A stretch of DNA of 64,000 nt from Aculops lycopersici (lineage: Eukaryota > Arthropoda > Arachnida > Trombidiformes > Eriophyidae), in NCBI GenBank assembly GCA_015350385.1, contig WNKI01000005.1:1558505-1622504 (forward strand), read 5' to 3'. Below are positions 1 through 10,000 of the stretch, one piece after another. Both the position numbers and the translations under genes were made by a program. Every line of letters starts with the position of its first letter. Positions within the stretch are counted from its first letter, which is position 1. A model generated the notes under the pieces. The model was not told where the DNA came from, made no database searches, and saw only the letters and a list, made by a program, of their open reading frames with translations.

Positions 1-814
1 TTTGATAAGTGGTCTGTCGTTCTAACTCAAAGGGTTCAAAGATTATCTCGAGTATCAGGATCATTCAAGTTGGCTCCTGCTTTGAGGTGCCAATCCGCAC
101 GTGCAACAACCTAGCCATACATCTAGTTTCCACATCCTATGCCATCTCTGGCGATCGGATACGGGCGCCGGTTGTAGAGGTGCCGACTCTAAATGCACCC
201 TAATTACATCATTTATTGATGCCAGCTGACGATCGCACAATTAGCGCCCTTCGCAAATAAGTTTTAGCAATTTAGGTAGATATTTTCGAGGGTATATGAT
301 AAGATTTATTGTGCGAATTTTGTATTGACTAGTCTATTTAACAACAGCCTAACACACTCCCGACACAAAATTTGCAAAGACCCAAGTTCTCTATATGATA
401 AAACCTGAGAGTGGTACGAAGCCTAAAGCAGCGACGTCAGCCTAAAATCGCACTTCATCTTGACGCATAGACGGATACAGGCGACCATGGGTTCCGGTGT
501 ATGATGGGATGAAACACCAAAACCGACTATGGGATTCAATTATTCGCGAGCCAAAATTGCCACAAGCTCTCGTCTTGATCTACCTCCAATCTGAGAGATC
601 TAAGTTGATTAAGAAACTGTCTTGCTGCCATTGCACGTACAATCACTTTTCCCTGTACATTTCTCAGATGAATTTAGATGTTTACACACCTTAACTCTGA
701 GCAGTCAGAATAATCTGCCAGCTAATGAACGTGCGCGCCAAGCTGGGCGCCTCGGTTTGCCCTTGGCATTGAATTTGGACTAAATTAACTCGCTAAAGCT
801 TGAAATGAAAATAG
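1..814. other. Unassigned 5' flank
   Basis: I see no supported gene here. The open frames are short (65 codons or less), start at GTG, and show no family resemblance. The last part is the upstream flank of the Gly/Tyr-rich gene. Confidence 0.5.
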
Positions 815-822
815 TATAAATA
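815..822 (+). promoter_or_regulatory. TATA box of the Gly/Tyr-rich gene
   Basis: TATAAATA lies 123 bases upstream of the start codon at 938. The expected transcription start is about 25-35 bases further on, around 840-860, which leaves a 5' leader of roughly 80-95 bases. This is a strong focused-promoter signature, usual for highly expressed cuticle or secreted-peptide genes. Confidence 0.65.
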
Positions 823-937
823 CTTGATGATTCCGGAGCAGAATCACCAAACTTAAAACATCAGCTTTCCGAACAACAACAAAAACAAACTTAATATTTT
901 AACTCCCAATCGAACAAACTAAACAATCAAATCAAAA

Positions 938-1361
938 ATGTCGGCCAAGTCAGCTGTAAGTTTCTTCAACGAATTTTCAAGGGCCTCAATAAAATCCCTT
1001 TAACCTCCTACAAATTCTACGAAATCCTAGTCCAGCTTCTAACTTTTTACTACATTCCCACCGACTTTACATCGAAAATAAATAGATCATGATCCTTGCT
1101 TTGATCGCAATCCTCGGTGTTTCTCTTGTCGCTGCCGGATACGGAAACTACGGTGGATATGGCGGCCACGGTGTTAGCTACGGCGGTTATGGAAACGGCG
1201 GATACGGACACGGAGGATATGGAAACTATGGTGGATATGGAAACTACGGTGGATATGGCCGTAGCTACGGAGGATATGGCCGCAGCTACGGAGGATATGG
1301 CGGCCATGGTGGATACGGTGGATACGGCCGCGGATATGGCGGATACGGATATCACGCATAA
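938..1361 (+). CDS. Small secreted Gly/Tyr-rich (GYG-repeat) protein
   Basis: There are two exons, 938-955 and 1086-1361, joined across a 130-base intron (GTAAGT donor, TAG acceptor, phase 0), giving about 97 residues. The first exon encodes only MSAKSA. The second opens with a hydrophobic signal-peptide core (MILALIAILGVSLVAA) and then consists almost wholly of GGYG, GNYGGYG, GRSYGGYG and GHGGYG units, ending in GYGYHA. Splitting the signal peptide with a tiny first exon is typical of arthropod cuticle and secreted glycine-rich genes. Such proteins are structural (cuticle, silk-like glue) or antimicrobial; the sequence does not say which. A TATA box at 815 and an AATAAA at 1556 frame the gene. 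The long open frame on the opposite strand over this gene is a by-product of the repeated GGN TAY codons. Confidence 0.85.
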
Positions 1362-1555
1362 ATGGTCTAGATGAAGAGACAGAGCTTCCTTGAAGTGCCA
1401 ACCCAACCGGGCGACTAATTGACCCGATAAGTGTGATATTTTGAGGGCACAATAATAGAGCTCGACGTTCCCATGGTAAGATACAAGCAACAAGTTTGCT
1501 TTAGATTGTAACATCATGCCGAATCATCTTCTTTACAAGATACTCGCGCCTGACC

Positions 1556-1561
1556 AATAAA
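1556..1561 (+). terminator. Poly(A) signal of the Gly/Tyr-rich gene
   Basis: AATAAA lies 195 bases after the stop codon at 1361. No other gene on this strand ends nearby. Confidence 0.55.
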
Positions 1562-1869
1562 CTACCAGATAAGCAAAACTATATACCTTATGTCCGTATC
1601 CAAATAGTCTCTTGTTTCAATCTCTCCCTCGTTTCGGACAATTGTAAAAAAATTGCTAAGCGAGTTCGATAATCTTGACGCAGTGCGTCTCATTAGCGCT
1701 CACAACGAAACCATCGTTCCGTCATCCGCTTGGCGGCGCGCGTTGCAGAACGAGCACATGTTTTCTGATGAAAAACAAAGCACAACAATCTCGATAAAAG
1801 CAAATTTTCTATTCACTATTCAAATACTAGACTCATATATCAACTAGGACAATCAATTAAATAATCACA

Positions 1870-3060
1870 ATGACATCCCAAACAAATATTGTCAGACACG
1901 TGCCCACGCGGGCCAGAGATGTCGCCCAAATTTTGGAATTTGCAGAGAAACACGAAATTACAAATGAGATGTTGATCAAAGTTGGCCTCCGGATGAATGG
2001 CAACTTGTTGTTTGGATCAAATCATCGTTGTGTTGCCATGTTGATCGTGTTCAAGAGTATTATGGATGATATAACGCCAATCATACAAAACTATGCCCAT
2101 TTACATCAACAACAACAATCTCAACCCCAACAAGCAACAGCAACAACCACTATGCCCTCCTCAAATGCGCCTCCAAAGCCTCTAAATGAACTAAGACAAT
2201 TGTTGAAGAAGGCGATGGATTTCTTAGACTTCTGTCGTCCCCTATCCGTAAGCATGACCAATGCTTATAAGCTAGTCAAAGAAGAGACTTTGAATCTAGA
2301 TCAGGCGAATGCCGACCAAGCGATTGCGAGGTTGCATTTGGATTCGGAGAGCGCCTCTATATCGGCCCTCGGACAGTCCCACCAGGATGAGTGTGAGATA
2401 TACGAGGAGCAAAAGAAAAACTTGAAAGAATTTATAGATAGATTTATAGATGAGGAGATTTGGTCGGCTCAGAAGGGTATTTGTGAAAACATCAGTAGCA
2501 ATATCGCGACCAGTGATGTTATCCTAGTTTACGGGTGTTCCACCATTGTCCAACATGTCCTCTTACATGCAAAACATAATAAGAAGATATTTAGAGTTAT
2601 TGTTGTCGACTCGCCCCCACATTTTAATGGTAGAAGAATGCTCAGCTTCTTGAATGACAACTCCATCGAAGTTTCATACACCCTAATCAATTCGCTGTCA
2701 TACGTAATGAGACAGGCGACAAAAGTTTTATTAGGTGCCAACTCAATTCTAGCAAATGGATATGTAATGTCACATATCGGAACCTCGCAATTGGCCCTCA
2801 TGGCCAAAGCAACAAATGTACCCACATTAGTTTGTTGTGAGACCTACAAGCTTAGTGATAGAGTCTACGTTGACTCGTTTGGATGTAACGAGATAGACAC
2901 AGGCCATGAACTAGGGTCGGCGCTAAATCTCCGCTATGACCTGACGCCGCCCGAATTTGTATCCATGGTTATCAACGAAAAGAGCACTGTTCCAGCCGAA
3001 TCTGTTCCGGCTTTACTTAGATTCCGGGCAGAGAAAACAAAGACTTCCATGATAGCTTAG
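1870..3060 (+). CDS. eIF2Bdelta: Translation initiation factor eIF2B subunit delta
   Basis: A single 396-codon exon. eIF2B is the guanine-nucleotide exchange factor for eIF2; delta is one of its regulatory alpha/beta/delta subunits, which sense phosphorylated eIF2 in the stress response. The family signature is clear: CRPLSVSMTNA near residue 122, DVILVYGCST near 217, FRVIVVDSPP near 241, VLLGANSILANGYVMSHIGT near 287, VPTLVCCETYK near 316 and LRYDLTPPEF near 356. These match delta better than alpha or beta. The subunit is short: animal delta proteins are about 520 residues with a lysine-rich N-terminal extension, absent here, and the loop before LRYDLTPPEF is also reduced. A Gln-rich insert (residues 77-92) is lineage-specific. 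The start is the first ATG in frame. ATTAAA at 3104 may serve as the poly(A) signal. The gene is convergent with RSL1D1, stop codons 139 bases apart. Confidence 0.93.
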   Translation: MTSQTNIVRHVPTRARDVAQILEFAEKHEITNEMLIKVGLRMNGNLLFGSNHRCVAMLIVFKSIMDDITPIIQNYAHLHQQQQSQPQQATATTTMPSSNAPPKPLNELRQLLKKAMDFLDFCRPLSVSMTNAYKLVKEETLNLDQANADQAIARLHLDSESASISALGQSHQDECEIYEEQKKNLKEFIDRFIDEEIWSAQKGICENISSNIATSDVILVYGCSTIVQHVLLHAKHNKKIFRVIVVDSPPHFNGRRMLSFLNDNSIEVSYTLINSLSYVMRQATKVLLGANSILANGYVMSHIGTSQLALMAKATNVPTLVCCETYKLSDRVYVDSFGCNEIDTGHELGSALNLRYDLTPPEFVSMVINEKSTVPAESVPALLRFRAEKTKTSMIA

Positions 3061-3157
3061 CGGGTACAACGTCGACCAAGATAAGCACTTGTTAAAATGG
3101 AAGATTAAATTCTAATTCATCACTAATTGTCTATTCAAGTACGATCCACCGACGACT

Positions 3158-3163
3158 TTTATT
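3158..3163 (-). terminator. Poly(A) signal of the RSL1D1-like gene
   Basis: TTTATT on the plus strand reads AATAAA on the minus strand, 37 bases after the stop codon. It sits inside the 139-base convergent spacer shared with eIF2B delta. Confidence 0.55.
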
Positions 3164-3199
3164 CTGTAAAACATGCTTGTTATTATATCGTGCTTCATC

Positions 3200-4366
3200 T
3201 CACGAAGAGGTCTTAACTCTTTTAGATCGCTTCATTAATTCTGGTGTCGATGTTGCAGTTATCTCACTCAAACGCTTCCTCTTAAGCACTTTGACTTCAC
3301 CTGAGGGTTTCACCGAGATCTTGGCGTCATCTTCCAACATGTCAAAGTCGTCAACAACTGGCTTCAACTTGATCCTACGTTTACGCATGATGGTTTGCGG
3401 ACAAAATGTAGCAAGATCTGCAAATAGTGGAATGCCTAAACCCCATGTATTTCGGAGTCTTAGAAATCGGACAGCATCACCATAGAGATCATAGAGCTTC
3501 TTGAGAAAGGCCTTGAGGTTTTCGGCCAACTCATCGTCTGATTGACTGATTATACCCAACTGGATAGTCTCTGTTGTGCTGTTGCCCAGCACATAGAAAG
3601 GTTCGGTGCTGAAGGCTCTGTGAAAATGTTCATCTAGCCTTCTGGAGTTAAGTTTCACCATCAATGGGATCTTTCTCTCTCTAACCCAGAAGCGTCGGCC
3701 CAATCTTCGCGGTAAGGAGTTCATCTTGTTCGCCATCAATTGTTTATCACTGAGGAATAAATCATAAGTCTTAGAGAGTCTATCCATCTTTTGGAATGTG
3801 TTAAACTCGGTGGCTAATTCCTTCGTTGTAATGATGCGCGATATCTTTGAACTTAAAGACTTGTCTAGTCGCTCGTCAAATAGTTTCAGGTAATAGTTGT
3901 GCGTGTTTTCGATATCCAGTTCACGATCTTTTGCGAATTGGATCTTTTCGGCTTCCGTATTGGGTCGGCGATGTTGTACGAAGATGGCTACATTCATATC
4001 CTCTGGTTCCTGCTTATGTCTCCAGTGATGGGGCAGGATAACATTGTGAATATAAGTCTTCGAGTTGGAGGGTACATTTTTAAAAACGACCTCCATCATG
4101 ACCTTAGCCAAGCCAGTCGAGTCCTCCGCGCCGGCTTCTAGTAGATTCTTTCGCTCATCTGTTGAAAGCTTAAGAGCCTTACTTCTCTTGATGTATTCTT
4201 TGAGGGCCACCACGGCCTCTTTGATCTTGTCGTCATCGATGTAATATGGTGTGGGTAATTGAATCTGGCCGGGCGTGATGGGCTCCTCGATGATGGTTGA
4301 TTCCTGGGATGAATTCGGCGGCGTATGTACCTTGACTTGCTTCCTTGTCATCTTTTTGACTGCCAT
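3200..4366 (-). CDS. RSL1D1: Ribosomal L1 domain-containing protein 1 (RSL1D1-like)
   Basis: An intronless 388-residue protein. The RSL1D1/Utp30/Cic1 family consists of nucleolar ribosome-biogenesis factors carrying an L1-type RNA-binding fold. The N-terminus (residues 1-40) is basic and Thr/Pro/Ser-rich; residues 47-300 show the L1-like fold, with NVILPHHWRHK near 104, then a charged helical stretch and RRFWVRERKIPLMVKL near 230. The C-terminal 60 residues are a Lys/Arg-rich tail (RKRRIKLKP, KVLKRKRLSE, KRSKRVKTSS) suited to nucleolar targeting. The ATG at 4366 is preceded by no obvious upstream exon. An AATAAA on this strand at 3158-3163 lies 37 bases past the stop. Assignment to the family is firm; choice between RSL1D1 and other L1-domain nucleolar paralogues is less so. 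Confidence 0.85.
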   Translation of the reverse strand: MAVKKMTRKQVKVHTPPNSSQESTIIEEPITPGQIQLPTPYYIDDDKIKEAVVALKEYIKRSKALKLSTDERKNLLEAGAEDSTGLAKVMMEVVFKNVPSNSKTYIHNVILPHHWRHKQEPEDMNVAIFVQHRRPNTEAEKIQFAKDRELDIENTHNYYLKLFDERLDKSLSSKISRIITTKELATEFNTFQKMDRLSKTYDLFLSDKQLMANKMNSLPRRLGRRFWVRERKIPLMVKLNSRRLDEHFHRAFSTEPFYVLGNSTTETIQLGIISQSDDELAENLKAFLKKLYDLYGDAVRFLRLRNTWGLGIPLFADLATFCPQTIMRKRRIKLKPVVDDFDMLEDDAKISVKPSGEVKVLKRKRLSEITATSTPELMKRSKRVKTSS

Positions 4367-6305
4367 ATTGGCAAATAATATCGATTTAGAGATTGTTAAA
4401 CAGTAATGAGGGGTAAGAGTTACCTAATCGCCGTAATGAAATGATCGTTGGGGTGAGTTTACAGAAGCCACGCTACAAAAACAACGTGCTCCACATGTGC
4501 GCTTTGAATGGCGAGAATCTGTGCACGAAGTTAGCGTGCATTTCTGTGCGTCTTCCCAGGAGGAAACGTGCACCACGCGTGGCTCGTAAGATCTTTGAAG
4601 TTAGCTTGCCAAGCCTATTCGAATGCAAATTTACATTTGAATAGAGGCTCATCATCCGAAAAAGGTTACAGTTCCGATGCAAGTGATTCAGACATCGAAA
4701 CTTGACTGAAAATCTAAAAGATTGAGTGGCGAGATGTCGAATTGGTTGGTTTGTCCCAGAGGGACCCAGGTGATTAAGCTCTGGGGCTAATCGAGATATT
4801 TATTCGAGGTTTAGTCTTGCTATTTACACATACACATCTAGAGGCGCCCAGCCATCCTATTCTGAGGGAGCTCACGCGAAAAATAGTAAGGCTGCATCCA
4901 GCTGAAAATGATTTGATATTCATAGTAAGCAAAACTACAAATCTAGTAATACTTATCTACGCACTTGGAGTGATGACTTTGGTTTTCTCATAAATATTTG
5001 AAAAATCTCACAATCAATTTGTTGTCTAAAAAATCTAATATGGCAAGTAGTTTGATGTCACCAAATCGATTGGTGCACATCATTAGAGAAAGGGAGTCTG
5101 CGTCTCTGTGTCTGAGCCAAAGAGTCCAGACGCGTTGTTTTGTTGATGATCATGTTGTTTATGGTGATAATAAATAATTACTTGGTCTATTCGTATCCTG
5201 TAATCTTCAGTGAAATGGTCAATCAGGTGCGACATGCAAGCTGATGAGTGGTCGTCGAAGGTTGGTCTTTTTGTTACGTAATAAAAGAAATAATATAGGA
5301 CTGAGATTCGCTTTCCTCCTCCTAGTTTTGCAAGGGCACCTAAAAATTACAAGCGTTGGGTATCTGATCGTCTTAGCCATCGAATCGGAAAAGCAACTTT
5401 CTTAGAATCGATCGACGAGCTTCCCAAAGAGGCTCTTCGGACCATTAGGTCGCTGCGTCCATCAATTATCGGCTTGCTGGTGGAATTTGTCCAGCTTGTC
5501 AAATTGGAACAACTTGTTGAGTTCACTGGCTCGTAGAGCGTATAATCGCGTAATGATGGACGCTGATTCCACTCGTAGGCGCCAAAGAGCACTGATGGTG
5601 GTCGCCAACTCAGCTTACAGTTGAGCCATTGGTAAGCTTGGCAAGCAGACGAGCAACGCAACCACCTGTTACTGGTTCGGAGCATACTATTGCGCTCATT
5701 CAAATCACGGTGGCTGCGGTTAGTTTGCGAGGGTCGTAAATGCACCCAACGAGTGCCCATTTGTTCGCTGACCGGCCAGCGAGTCGGCCATTCGGCAATC
5801 ATAATATCGAGCGGACGATAGCGAAGGTGGTAGTAATAATAATAATGATAGCAATGATCACCATCATCATCATCGTCATCATAATTGCAAATGGTCGTTG
5901 TAGTGGTCGTCGTTCTCACATTCGTTTACGTTTAGTTGCTAGCTTGCCGACCAGCGATCTGCTCGTTAGCAGCTTAGCGATGGAATCCAGGTGTATGTAT
6001 CTAGAGTCAAGTTTTGGCCACCCTATTTAGCTTCCCAGTTGGCCGGTCGGCTGGATGGTTAGTCAGCTTAGCGCCTTTCCAACAACATTGTTCGAGCTAC
6101 TAGCTGCAGAGGGTGGCAATATCTAAGCAACCTAAGCGCCTTCAACATTTGCACTTTCACCCAGCCAATCTTTCCAAGTTAGTGTTAGTTCATTGCAAAG
6201 TACACGAACCTACCAATAGAAGTCCACTGGACAATCAATCTTATTCTTATTATTTCATTCCATTTGGTTTCCCGTCCGGCCGAAAATAATTTCAATTAAA
6301 TTCGA
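4367..6305. other. Intergenic stretch without a recognised gene
   Basis: Open frames here are short and low-complexity; for example, one around 5730-5920 on the minus strand is driven by ATT/ATG/ATC repeats that read as Asp, Tyr and His runs. No domain is visible. The right end holds an AATAAA on the minus strand at 6306-6311 that could close the Cda5 transcript. Confidence 0.4.
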
Positions 6306-6411
6306 TTTATTATCCGCTTCCGCCCGATTGTTTGGCCTTAAAGCCAGTCGCTCCAACCTGAACATTTGGAGGGGCATCGCGTTTGATTTGGTGATGTTGA
6401 TAGTGCGTTAG

Positions 6412-6660
6412 TTAATTATCTGTTTGGTTTGTGTTGTATTTAGTTGATTGAATGGCCAAGTAGCGGAATACGAATTGGAGAGGGTGAAATTGATATGGGG
6501 TTCCAACTTCATGGGCATGCAAATTACATTGACTAGAACATTTCGTTGCAAGTGTCGCTTCGTCTTGCAGTTTACCAGCTCTCAATTTATGGTCTGAAAG
6601 GCATTCCAGCAGCTCAAACTGCAACCGTCTATTTAGCTCACAGGTAATAAGTAGTATTAC
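6412..6660 (-). CDS. Possible terminal coding exon of Cda5
   Basis: This is a candidate only. The last firm Cda5 exon ends in phase 0 at 7013 with a GTAAGT donor. On the same strand a CAG acceptor (TAGCTGACAG) ends at 6661, and the following frame stays open in phase 0 for 82 codons to a TAA at 6412, with AATAAA at 6306-6311 about 100 bases on. The implied intron is 352 bases. The encoded tail (VILLITCELNRRLQFELLEC...) has no resemblance I recognise to other Cda5 C-termini, so an open frame by chance (a few percent) is quite possible. Confidence 0.25.
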   Translation of the reverse strand, partial: VILLITCELNRRLQFELLECLSDHKLRAGKLQDEATLATKCSSQCNLHAHEVGTPYQFHPLQFVFRYLAIQSTKYNTNQTDN

Positions 6661-7012
6661 CTGTCAGCTACAAGTAGCAAAAACTTCTTATTTCTTTGCA
6701 ATCTAAAATTGAGAGACGCCGAAATGCTTTTTGTCGACAAGATAAGAGGCAAAGAGGGAGAAGAAGACAAAGACCAGTCATCATTGACAGCAACAGGTTG
6801 TTGATATCGCAAATCGTAGACAGGCGAGTGCATCGACTTGCTAATGAGCAACTTGATCACCTTGATTGGCGTTTTTTATATCACAATGCTCTACTATTGA
6901 GCTCTTTTCTACTATTCGATTCGAATGCATACCGACACTCAGTATTCGGTTGTTTCCACTACTGGCGCCACTATCTTTGTCTCTGCCTCCGATAAGAGGC
7001 ATTGCTACTTAC

Positions 7013-10000
7013 CCATGGATACTGCTGATTAGCCGGGCAAGGTTGACACGTTTTCATAAATCGAGTACCTGTAGAGGTGATGTCATGGCGTCGATTGGTT
7101 GCGATGAGGAGAGAGAGAGAGGGAAAGAGCGAGGGTTGAGGTTTAGGTGCTTGTTAGTTATGATAGTTAATGTTGCAAGTTTGAGTTAGAGTTTAAGTTC
7201 GATTTTCTTGTTCTGGTTGTCGTTGAATTAGTATCCAATTCGTTCATTGGTTTGCTTGTTAACTAGCTCGCTAACGATGGCTTGAGCTTAGCCTGGCGAC
7301 AGGTGGTCCTGGTTATCTAGTATCTAACTAACAAGCCAAAAGACAAGCCCGGCAAATGGCTCGCGGCTATGAGAGGGGGTCAATTACACGCGCCCTTCGT
7401 GCATTCGGAAGTCAAATTTGCAAGTTCCTCTTTGATTCTATCTCAATTTGTCCGGATGAATCGCGTTCGGGGCCACTTTTAGTGGCTTATCTATTGCCAC
7501 TAACTTGCTAGAGACTCTCCTCTTTTCCTTTAGTAAAATGGTTAAATTGGCCAAAATTAGGTGCCAACTACAAAGATCAATCGCGTTGCTCTACATGGCG
7601 CCGTACTCTGCCCCTTTTTCCCTTGGCTAACACGCGACTATCTGGCGAGCTACAGGTATAAACTGGAAAGCTAGTCTCTTACGCCGACCCACAAGTCTTC
7701 AAGACAGCAAGTGGTTGGCGGTTATCCTTTCTATAAGCGAGCGGAAACTTTCGCTTCAGGCTAAAACTGCTAATTGATCTACAAAAAAGAAGGTATAGAG
7801 AATCACTTACCGTGCTCCGATTTGACATTACAAACTGACGGGTGGAAGCAGGCAGGTGGCCGGTCGTTCTTGGCCGGACACTGCCAGGGTTCAAAGTTGT
7901 TGATTTCACTCAGGGGTGTTGGCTCTCGCATCCATTGAAGCATTTGCCAATTGGTGACAAAGAATACATCGGATAGAGCGTTCACTGTTTGCATGAATTT
8001 TAGGAAGCCGCGCCGATGATGGACTGTGTTGAACCAGGCCGAGTGGTAGAAGAGACCGAAGGGCGCTCTATTTGACTTGTAGTGGCGGTTGAAGTTTTTC
8101 ATTAGCATCTCGTAAACTCCATCCTCGTCCGGGGGATTCGTGCAGGCGTCGCCCATCGAGCACCGGCCGCCACGTAGATCCACCCACATGGTCATGCCCA
8201 CCTCCCAAACGCCCGGAAATGAGCGCGTTGGACAGGGAGTTATCATGCACTCGTGGGTCAATTGGTAGTCGAGAGTGTAGGGCCACAGGGGCGGCGAGTT
8301 TTCGAAGATTGGCATTGAGGAATCGTAGGTGAAGTTTGCGTCATAAAGCATCTCAAACATTTTGTTGCCTCCAATCTGCAGGAAAGGTGCTCGCATTCCG
8401 CGAACATCAGAGAGCTTAACGCCGCCATACATGTTTAGAATCTCCCTTTGCCCATTCACCTCCTTGAACCATTGATTTTTGGAAAACTTTTCTCCAAACG
8501 AATGGGTCACACTATGGGAAGCCATCTCGTGACCACGAGAGTACAACGTTTGCACCTGGCCATAGTCGGTCCACTCGTGCGACACATAGAAGGTAGCCAA
8601 AACGGGACACCCATTTGGATTAACTCTTCCCGTAAAGAGTTCCTCGTAAATTTCCCAATTCAAATCGTTCACTGCGTCATCAAAGGTCAACAAGATCACT
8701 TGAGGAATCTGCTTTGGATCCATTCCGCCTGGCGTCAGTGTATCGCCGCACTTACAATCCGGAAGTTTGCAAACACGATTGTCGCACTTACTGGCCGTCT
8801 GCAAGGCTGTCGGCGTTGGATAGATCGCCTCGGGCCGGCGGGCCGGTTCCGTGGAAGCGCGATTGTTGGCCACCGCCTGCTCGTGATTAACGGTGATCTT
8901 CTTGTTCGTAGGTCTTGGCTTTTTAGTTGGCAAGCTTTGGTTAGAATCTGAGCGCTGAGATGAAGATCCACTGCCTACTGTTGGCTGGCTCGCTGAGTCC
9001 ACTTGTTGCTTGTTGTTGTTGTTGTTATTGTTATTGTTGCTGCTGCCGTTCCCACCGCCCCGAACGCGACCAACAGGTTGCCGTCCACTGCTAGCCTCGT
9101 TGCCAGCTGAAAGTTGCTGCTGATTGCGTGAACTGCCACCTAACCCTATTTGGCCGCCATTAGTTGGCTGCCCATTAGGTAGATTTATGTTCTCGTCCTG
9201 CAAGCCAAATGACTGCTGTCTTTGTCTAGCCTGAGAGTTTGCATTTGTCTGGTTACGCAACGTCGACGACGAGGATGAACTGGACACTGGACTGCGTCGC
9301 TCGGTGGAATTGTCGTTGAGTATATCAAAATCGTAATCGACAGTTCCAAATGGCTGGCCAGCTTCGAGCGCATCAATGGCTGAGTTCAGGTAACGATTGG
9401 CCACAAGTTGCGGGTCGGTCTGGGGATCAAGTGGTTGGTTGGAATTGCCACTTGCGCTTCCACTCTCCCCATTGCCACTTGTTGCGCCCACACCTCCCAA
9501 ATTAACACCGCTGCCGCCACCACTGCCACTGCCACCACCTTGCGCATCGTTTATCAGATTTGGCGACGCCGACGCCTCGTTTACTGGCTGAAACAAACTT
9601 GGACTCGTGCCCACCGACGAGCTGGCGCTCGTCGATCCAACTGACGGCGATAGCTTTTGGTTGTTTTGTGAACCCCTCTGACCTTCAAAGTTTGCCGCAT
9701 TGAAAGCGGCAAGCTGACGAGCATTCGCTGAACGCTGGCCACTCGAACCACCTGTTGTTGGGACTGAATTTTGAATCACTGTTGGTTGCGTGGTGTCCAC
9801 AAAATTTGAACCCGTTGGCTGGAATTGATTGCGGTTCTGTTGTTGCTGAAAATTGATAGTTGTTGGCGCAACCAGTGGTCGTTGCGACTGACCGCCGCCC
9901 CCTCGCGTCGTTTGCGAAGGCGTGGCCGTCAGCGGGCTGACCTCGTCGCCGGCCGGACCGTCGAAGAAGGTCACTGGTTCGTCTTGAAAGTTTGTGGGCA

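Noticed and set aside
1050..1517. 155-codon minus-strand open frame over the Gly/Tyr-rich gene
   Set aside because: Its Ala/Val/Ser/Ile repeats are the complement of GGN TAY repeats; the plus strand has TATA, signal peptide, splice sites and poly(A) signal.
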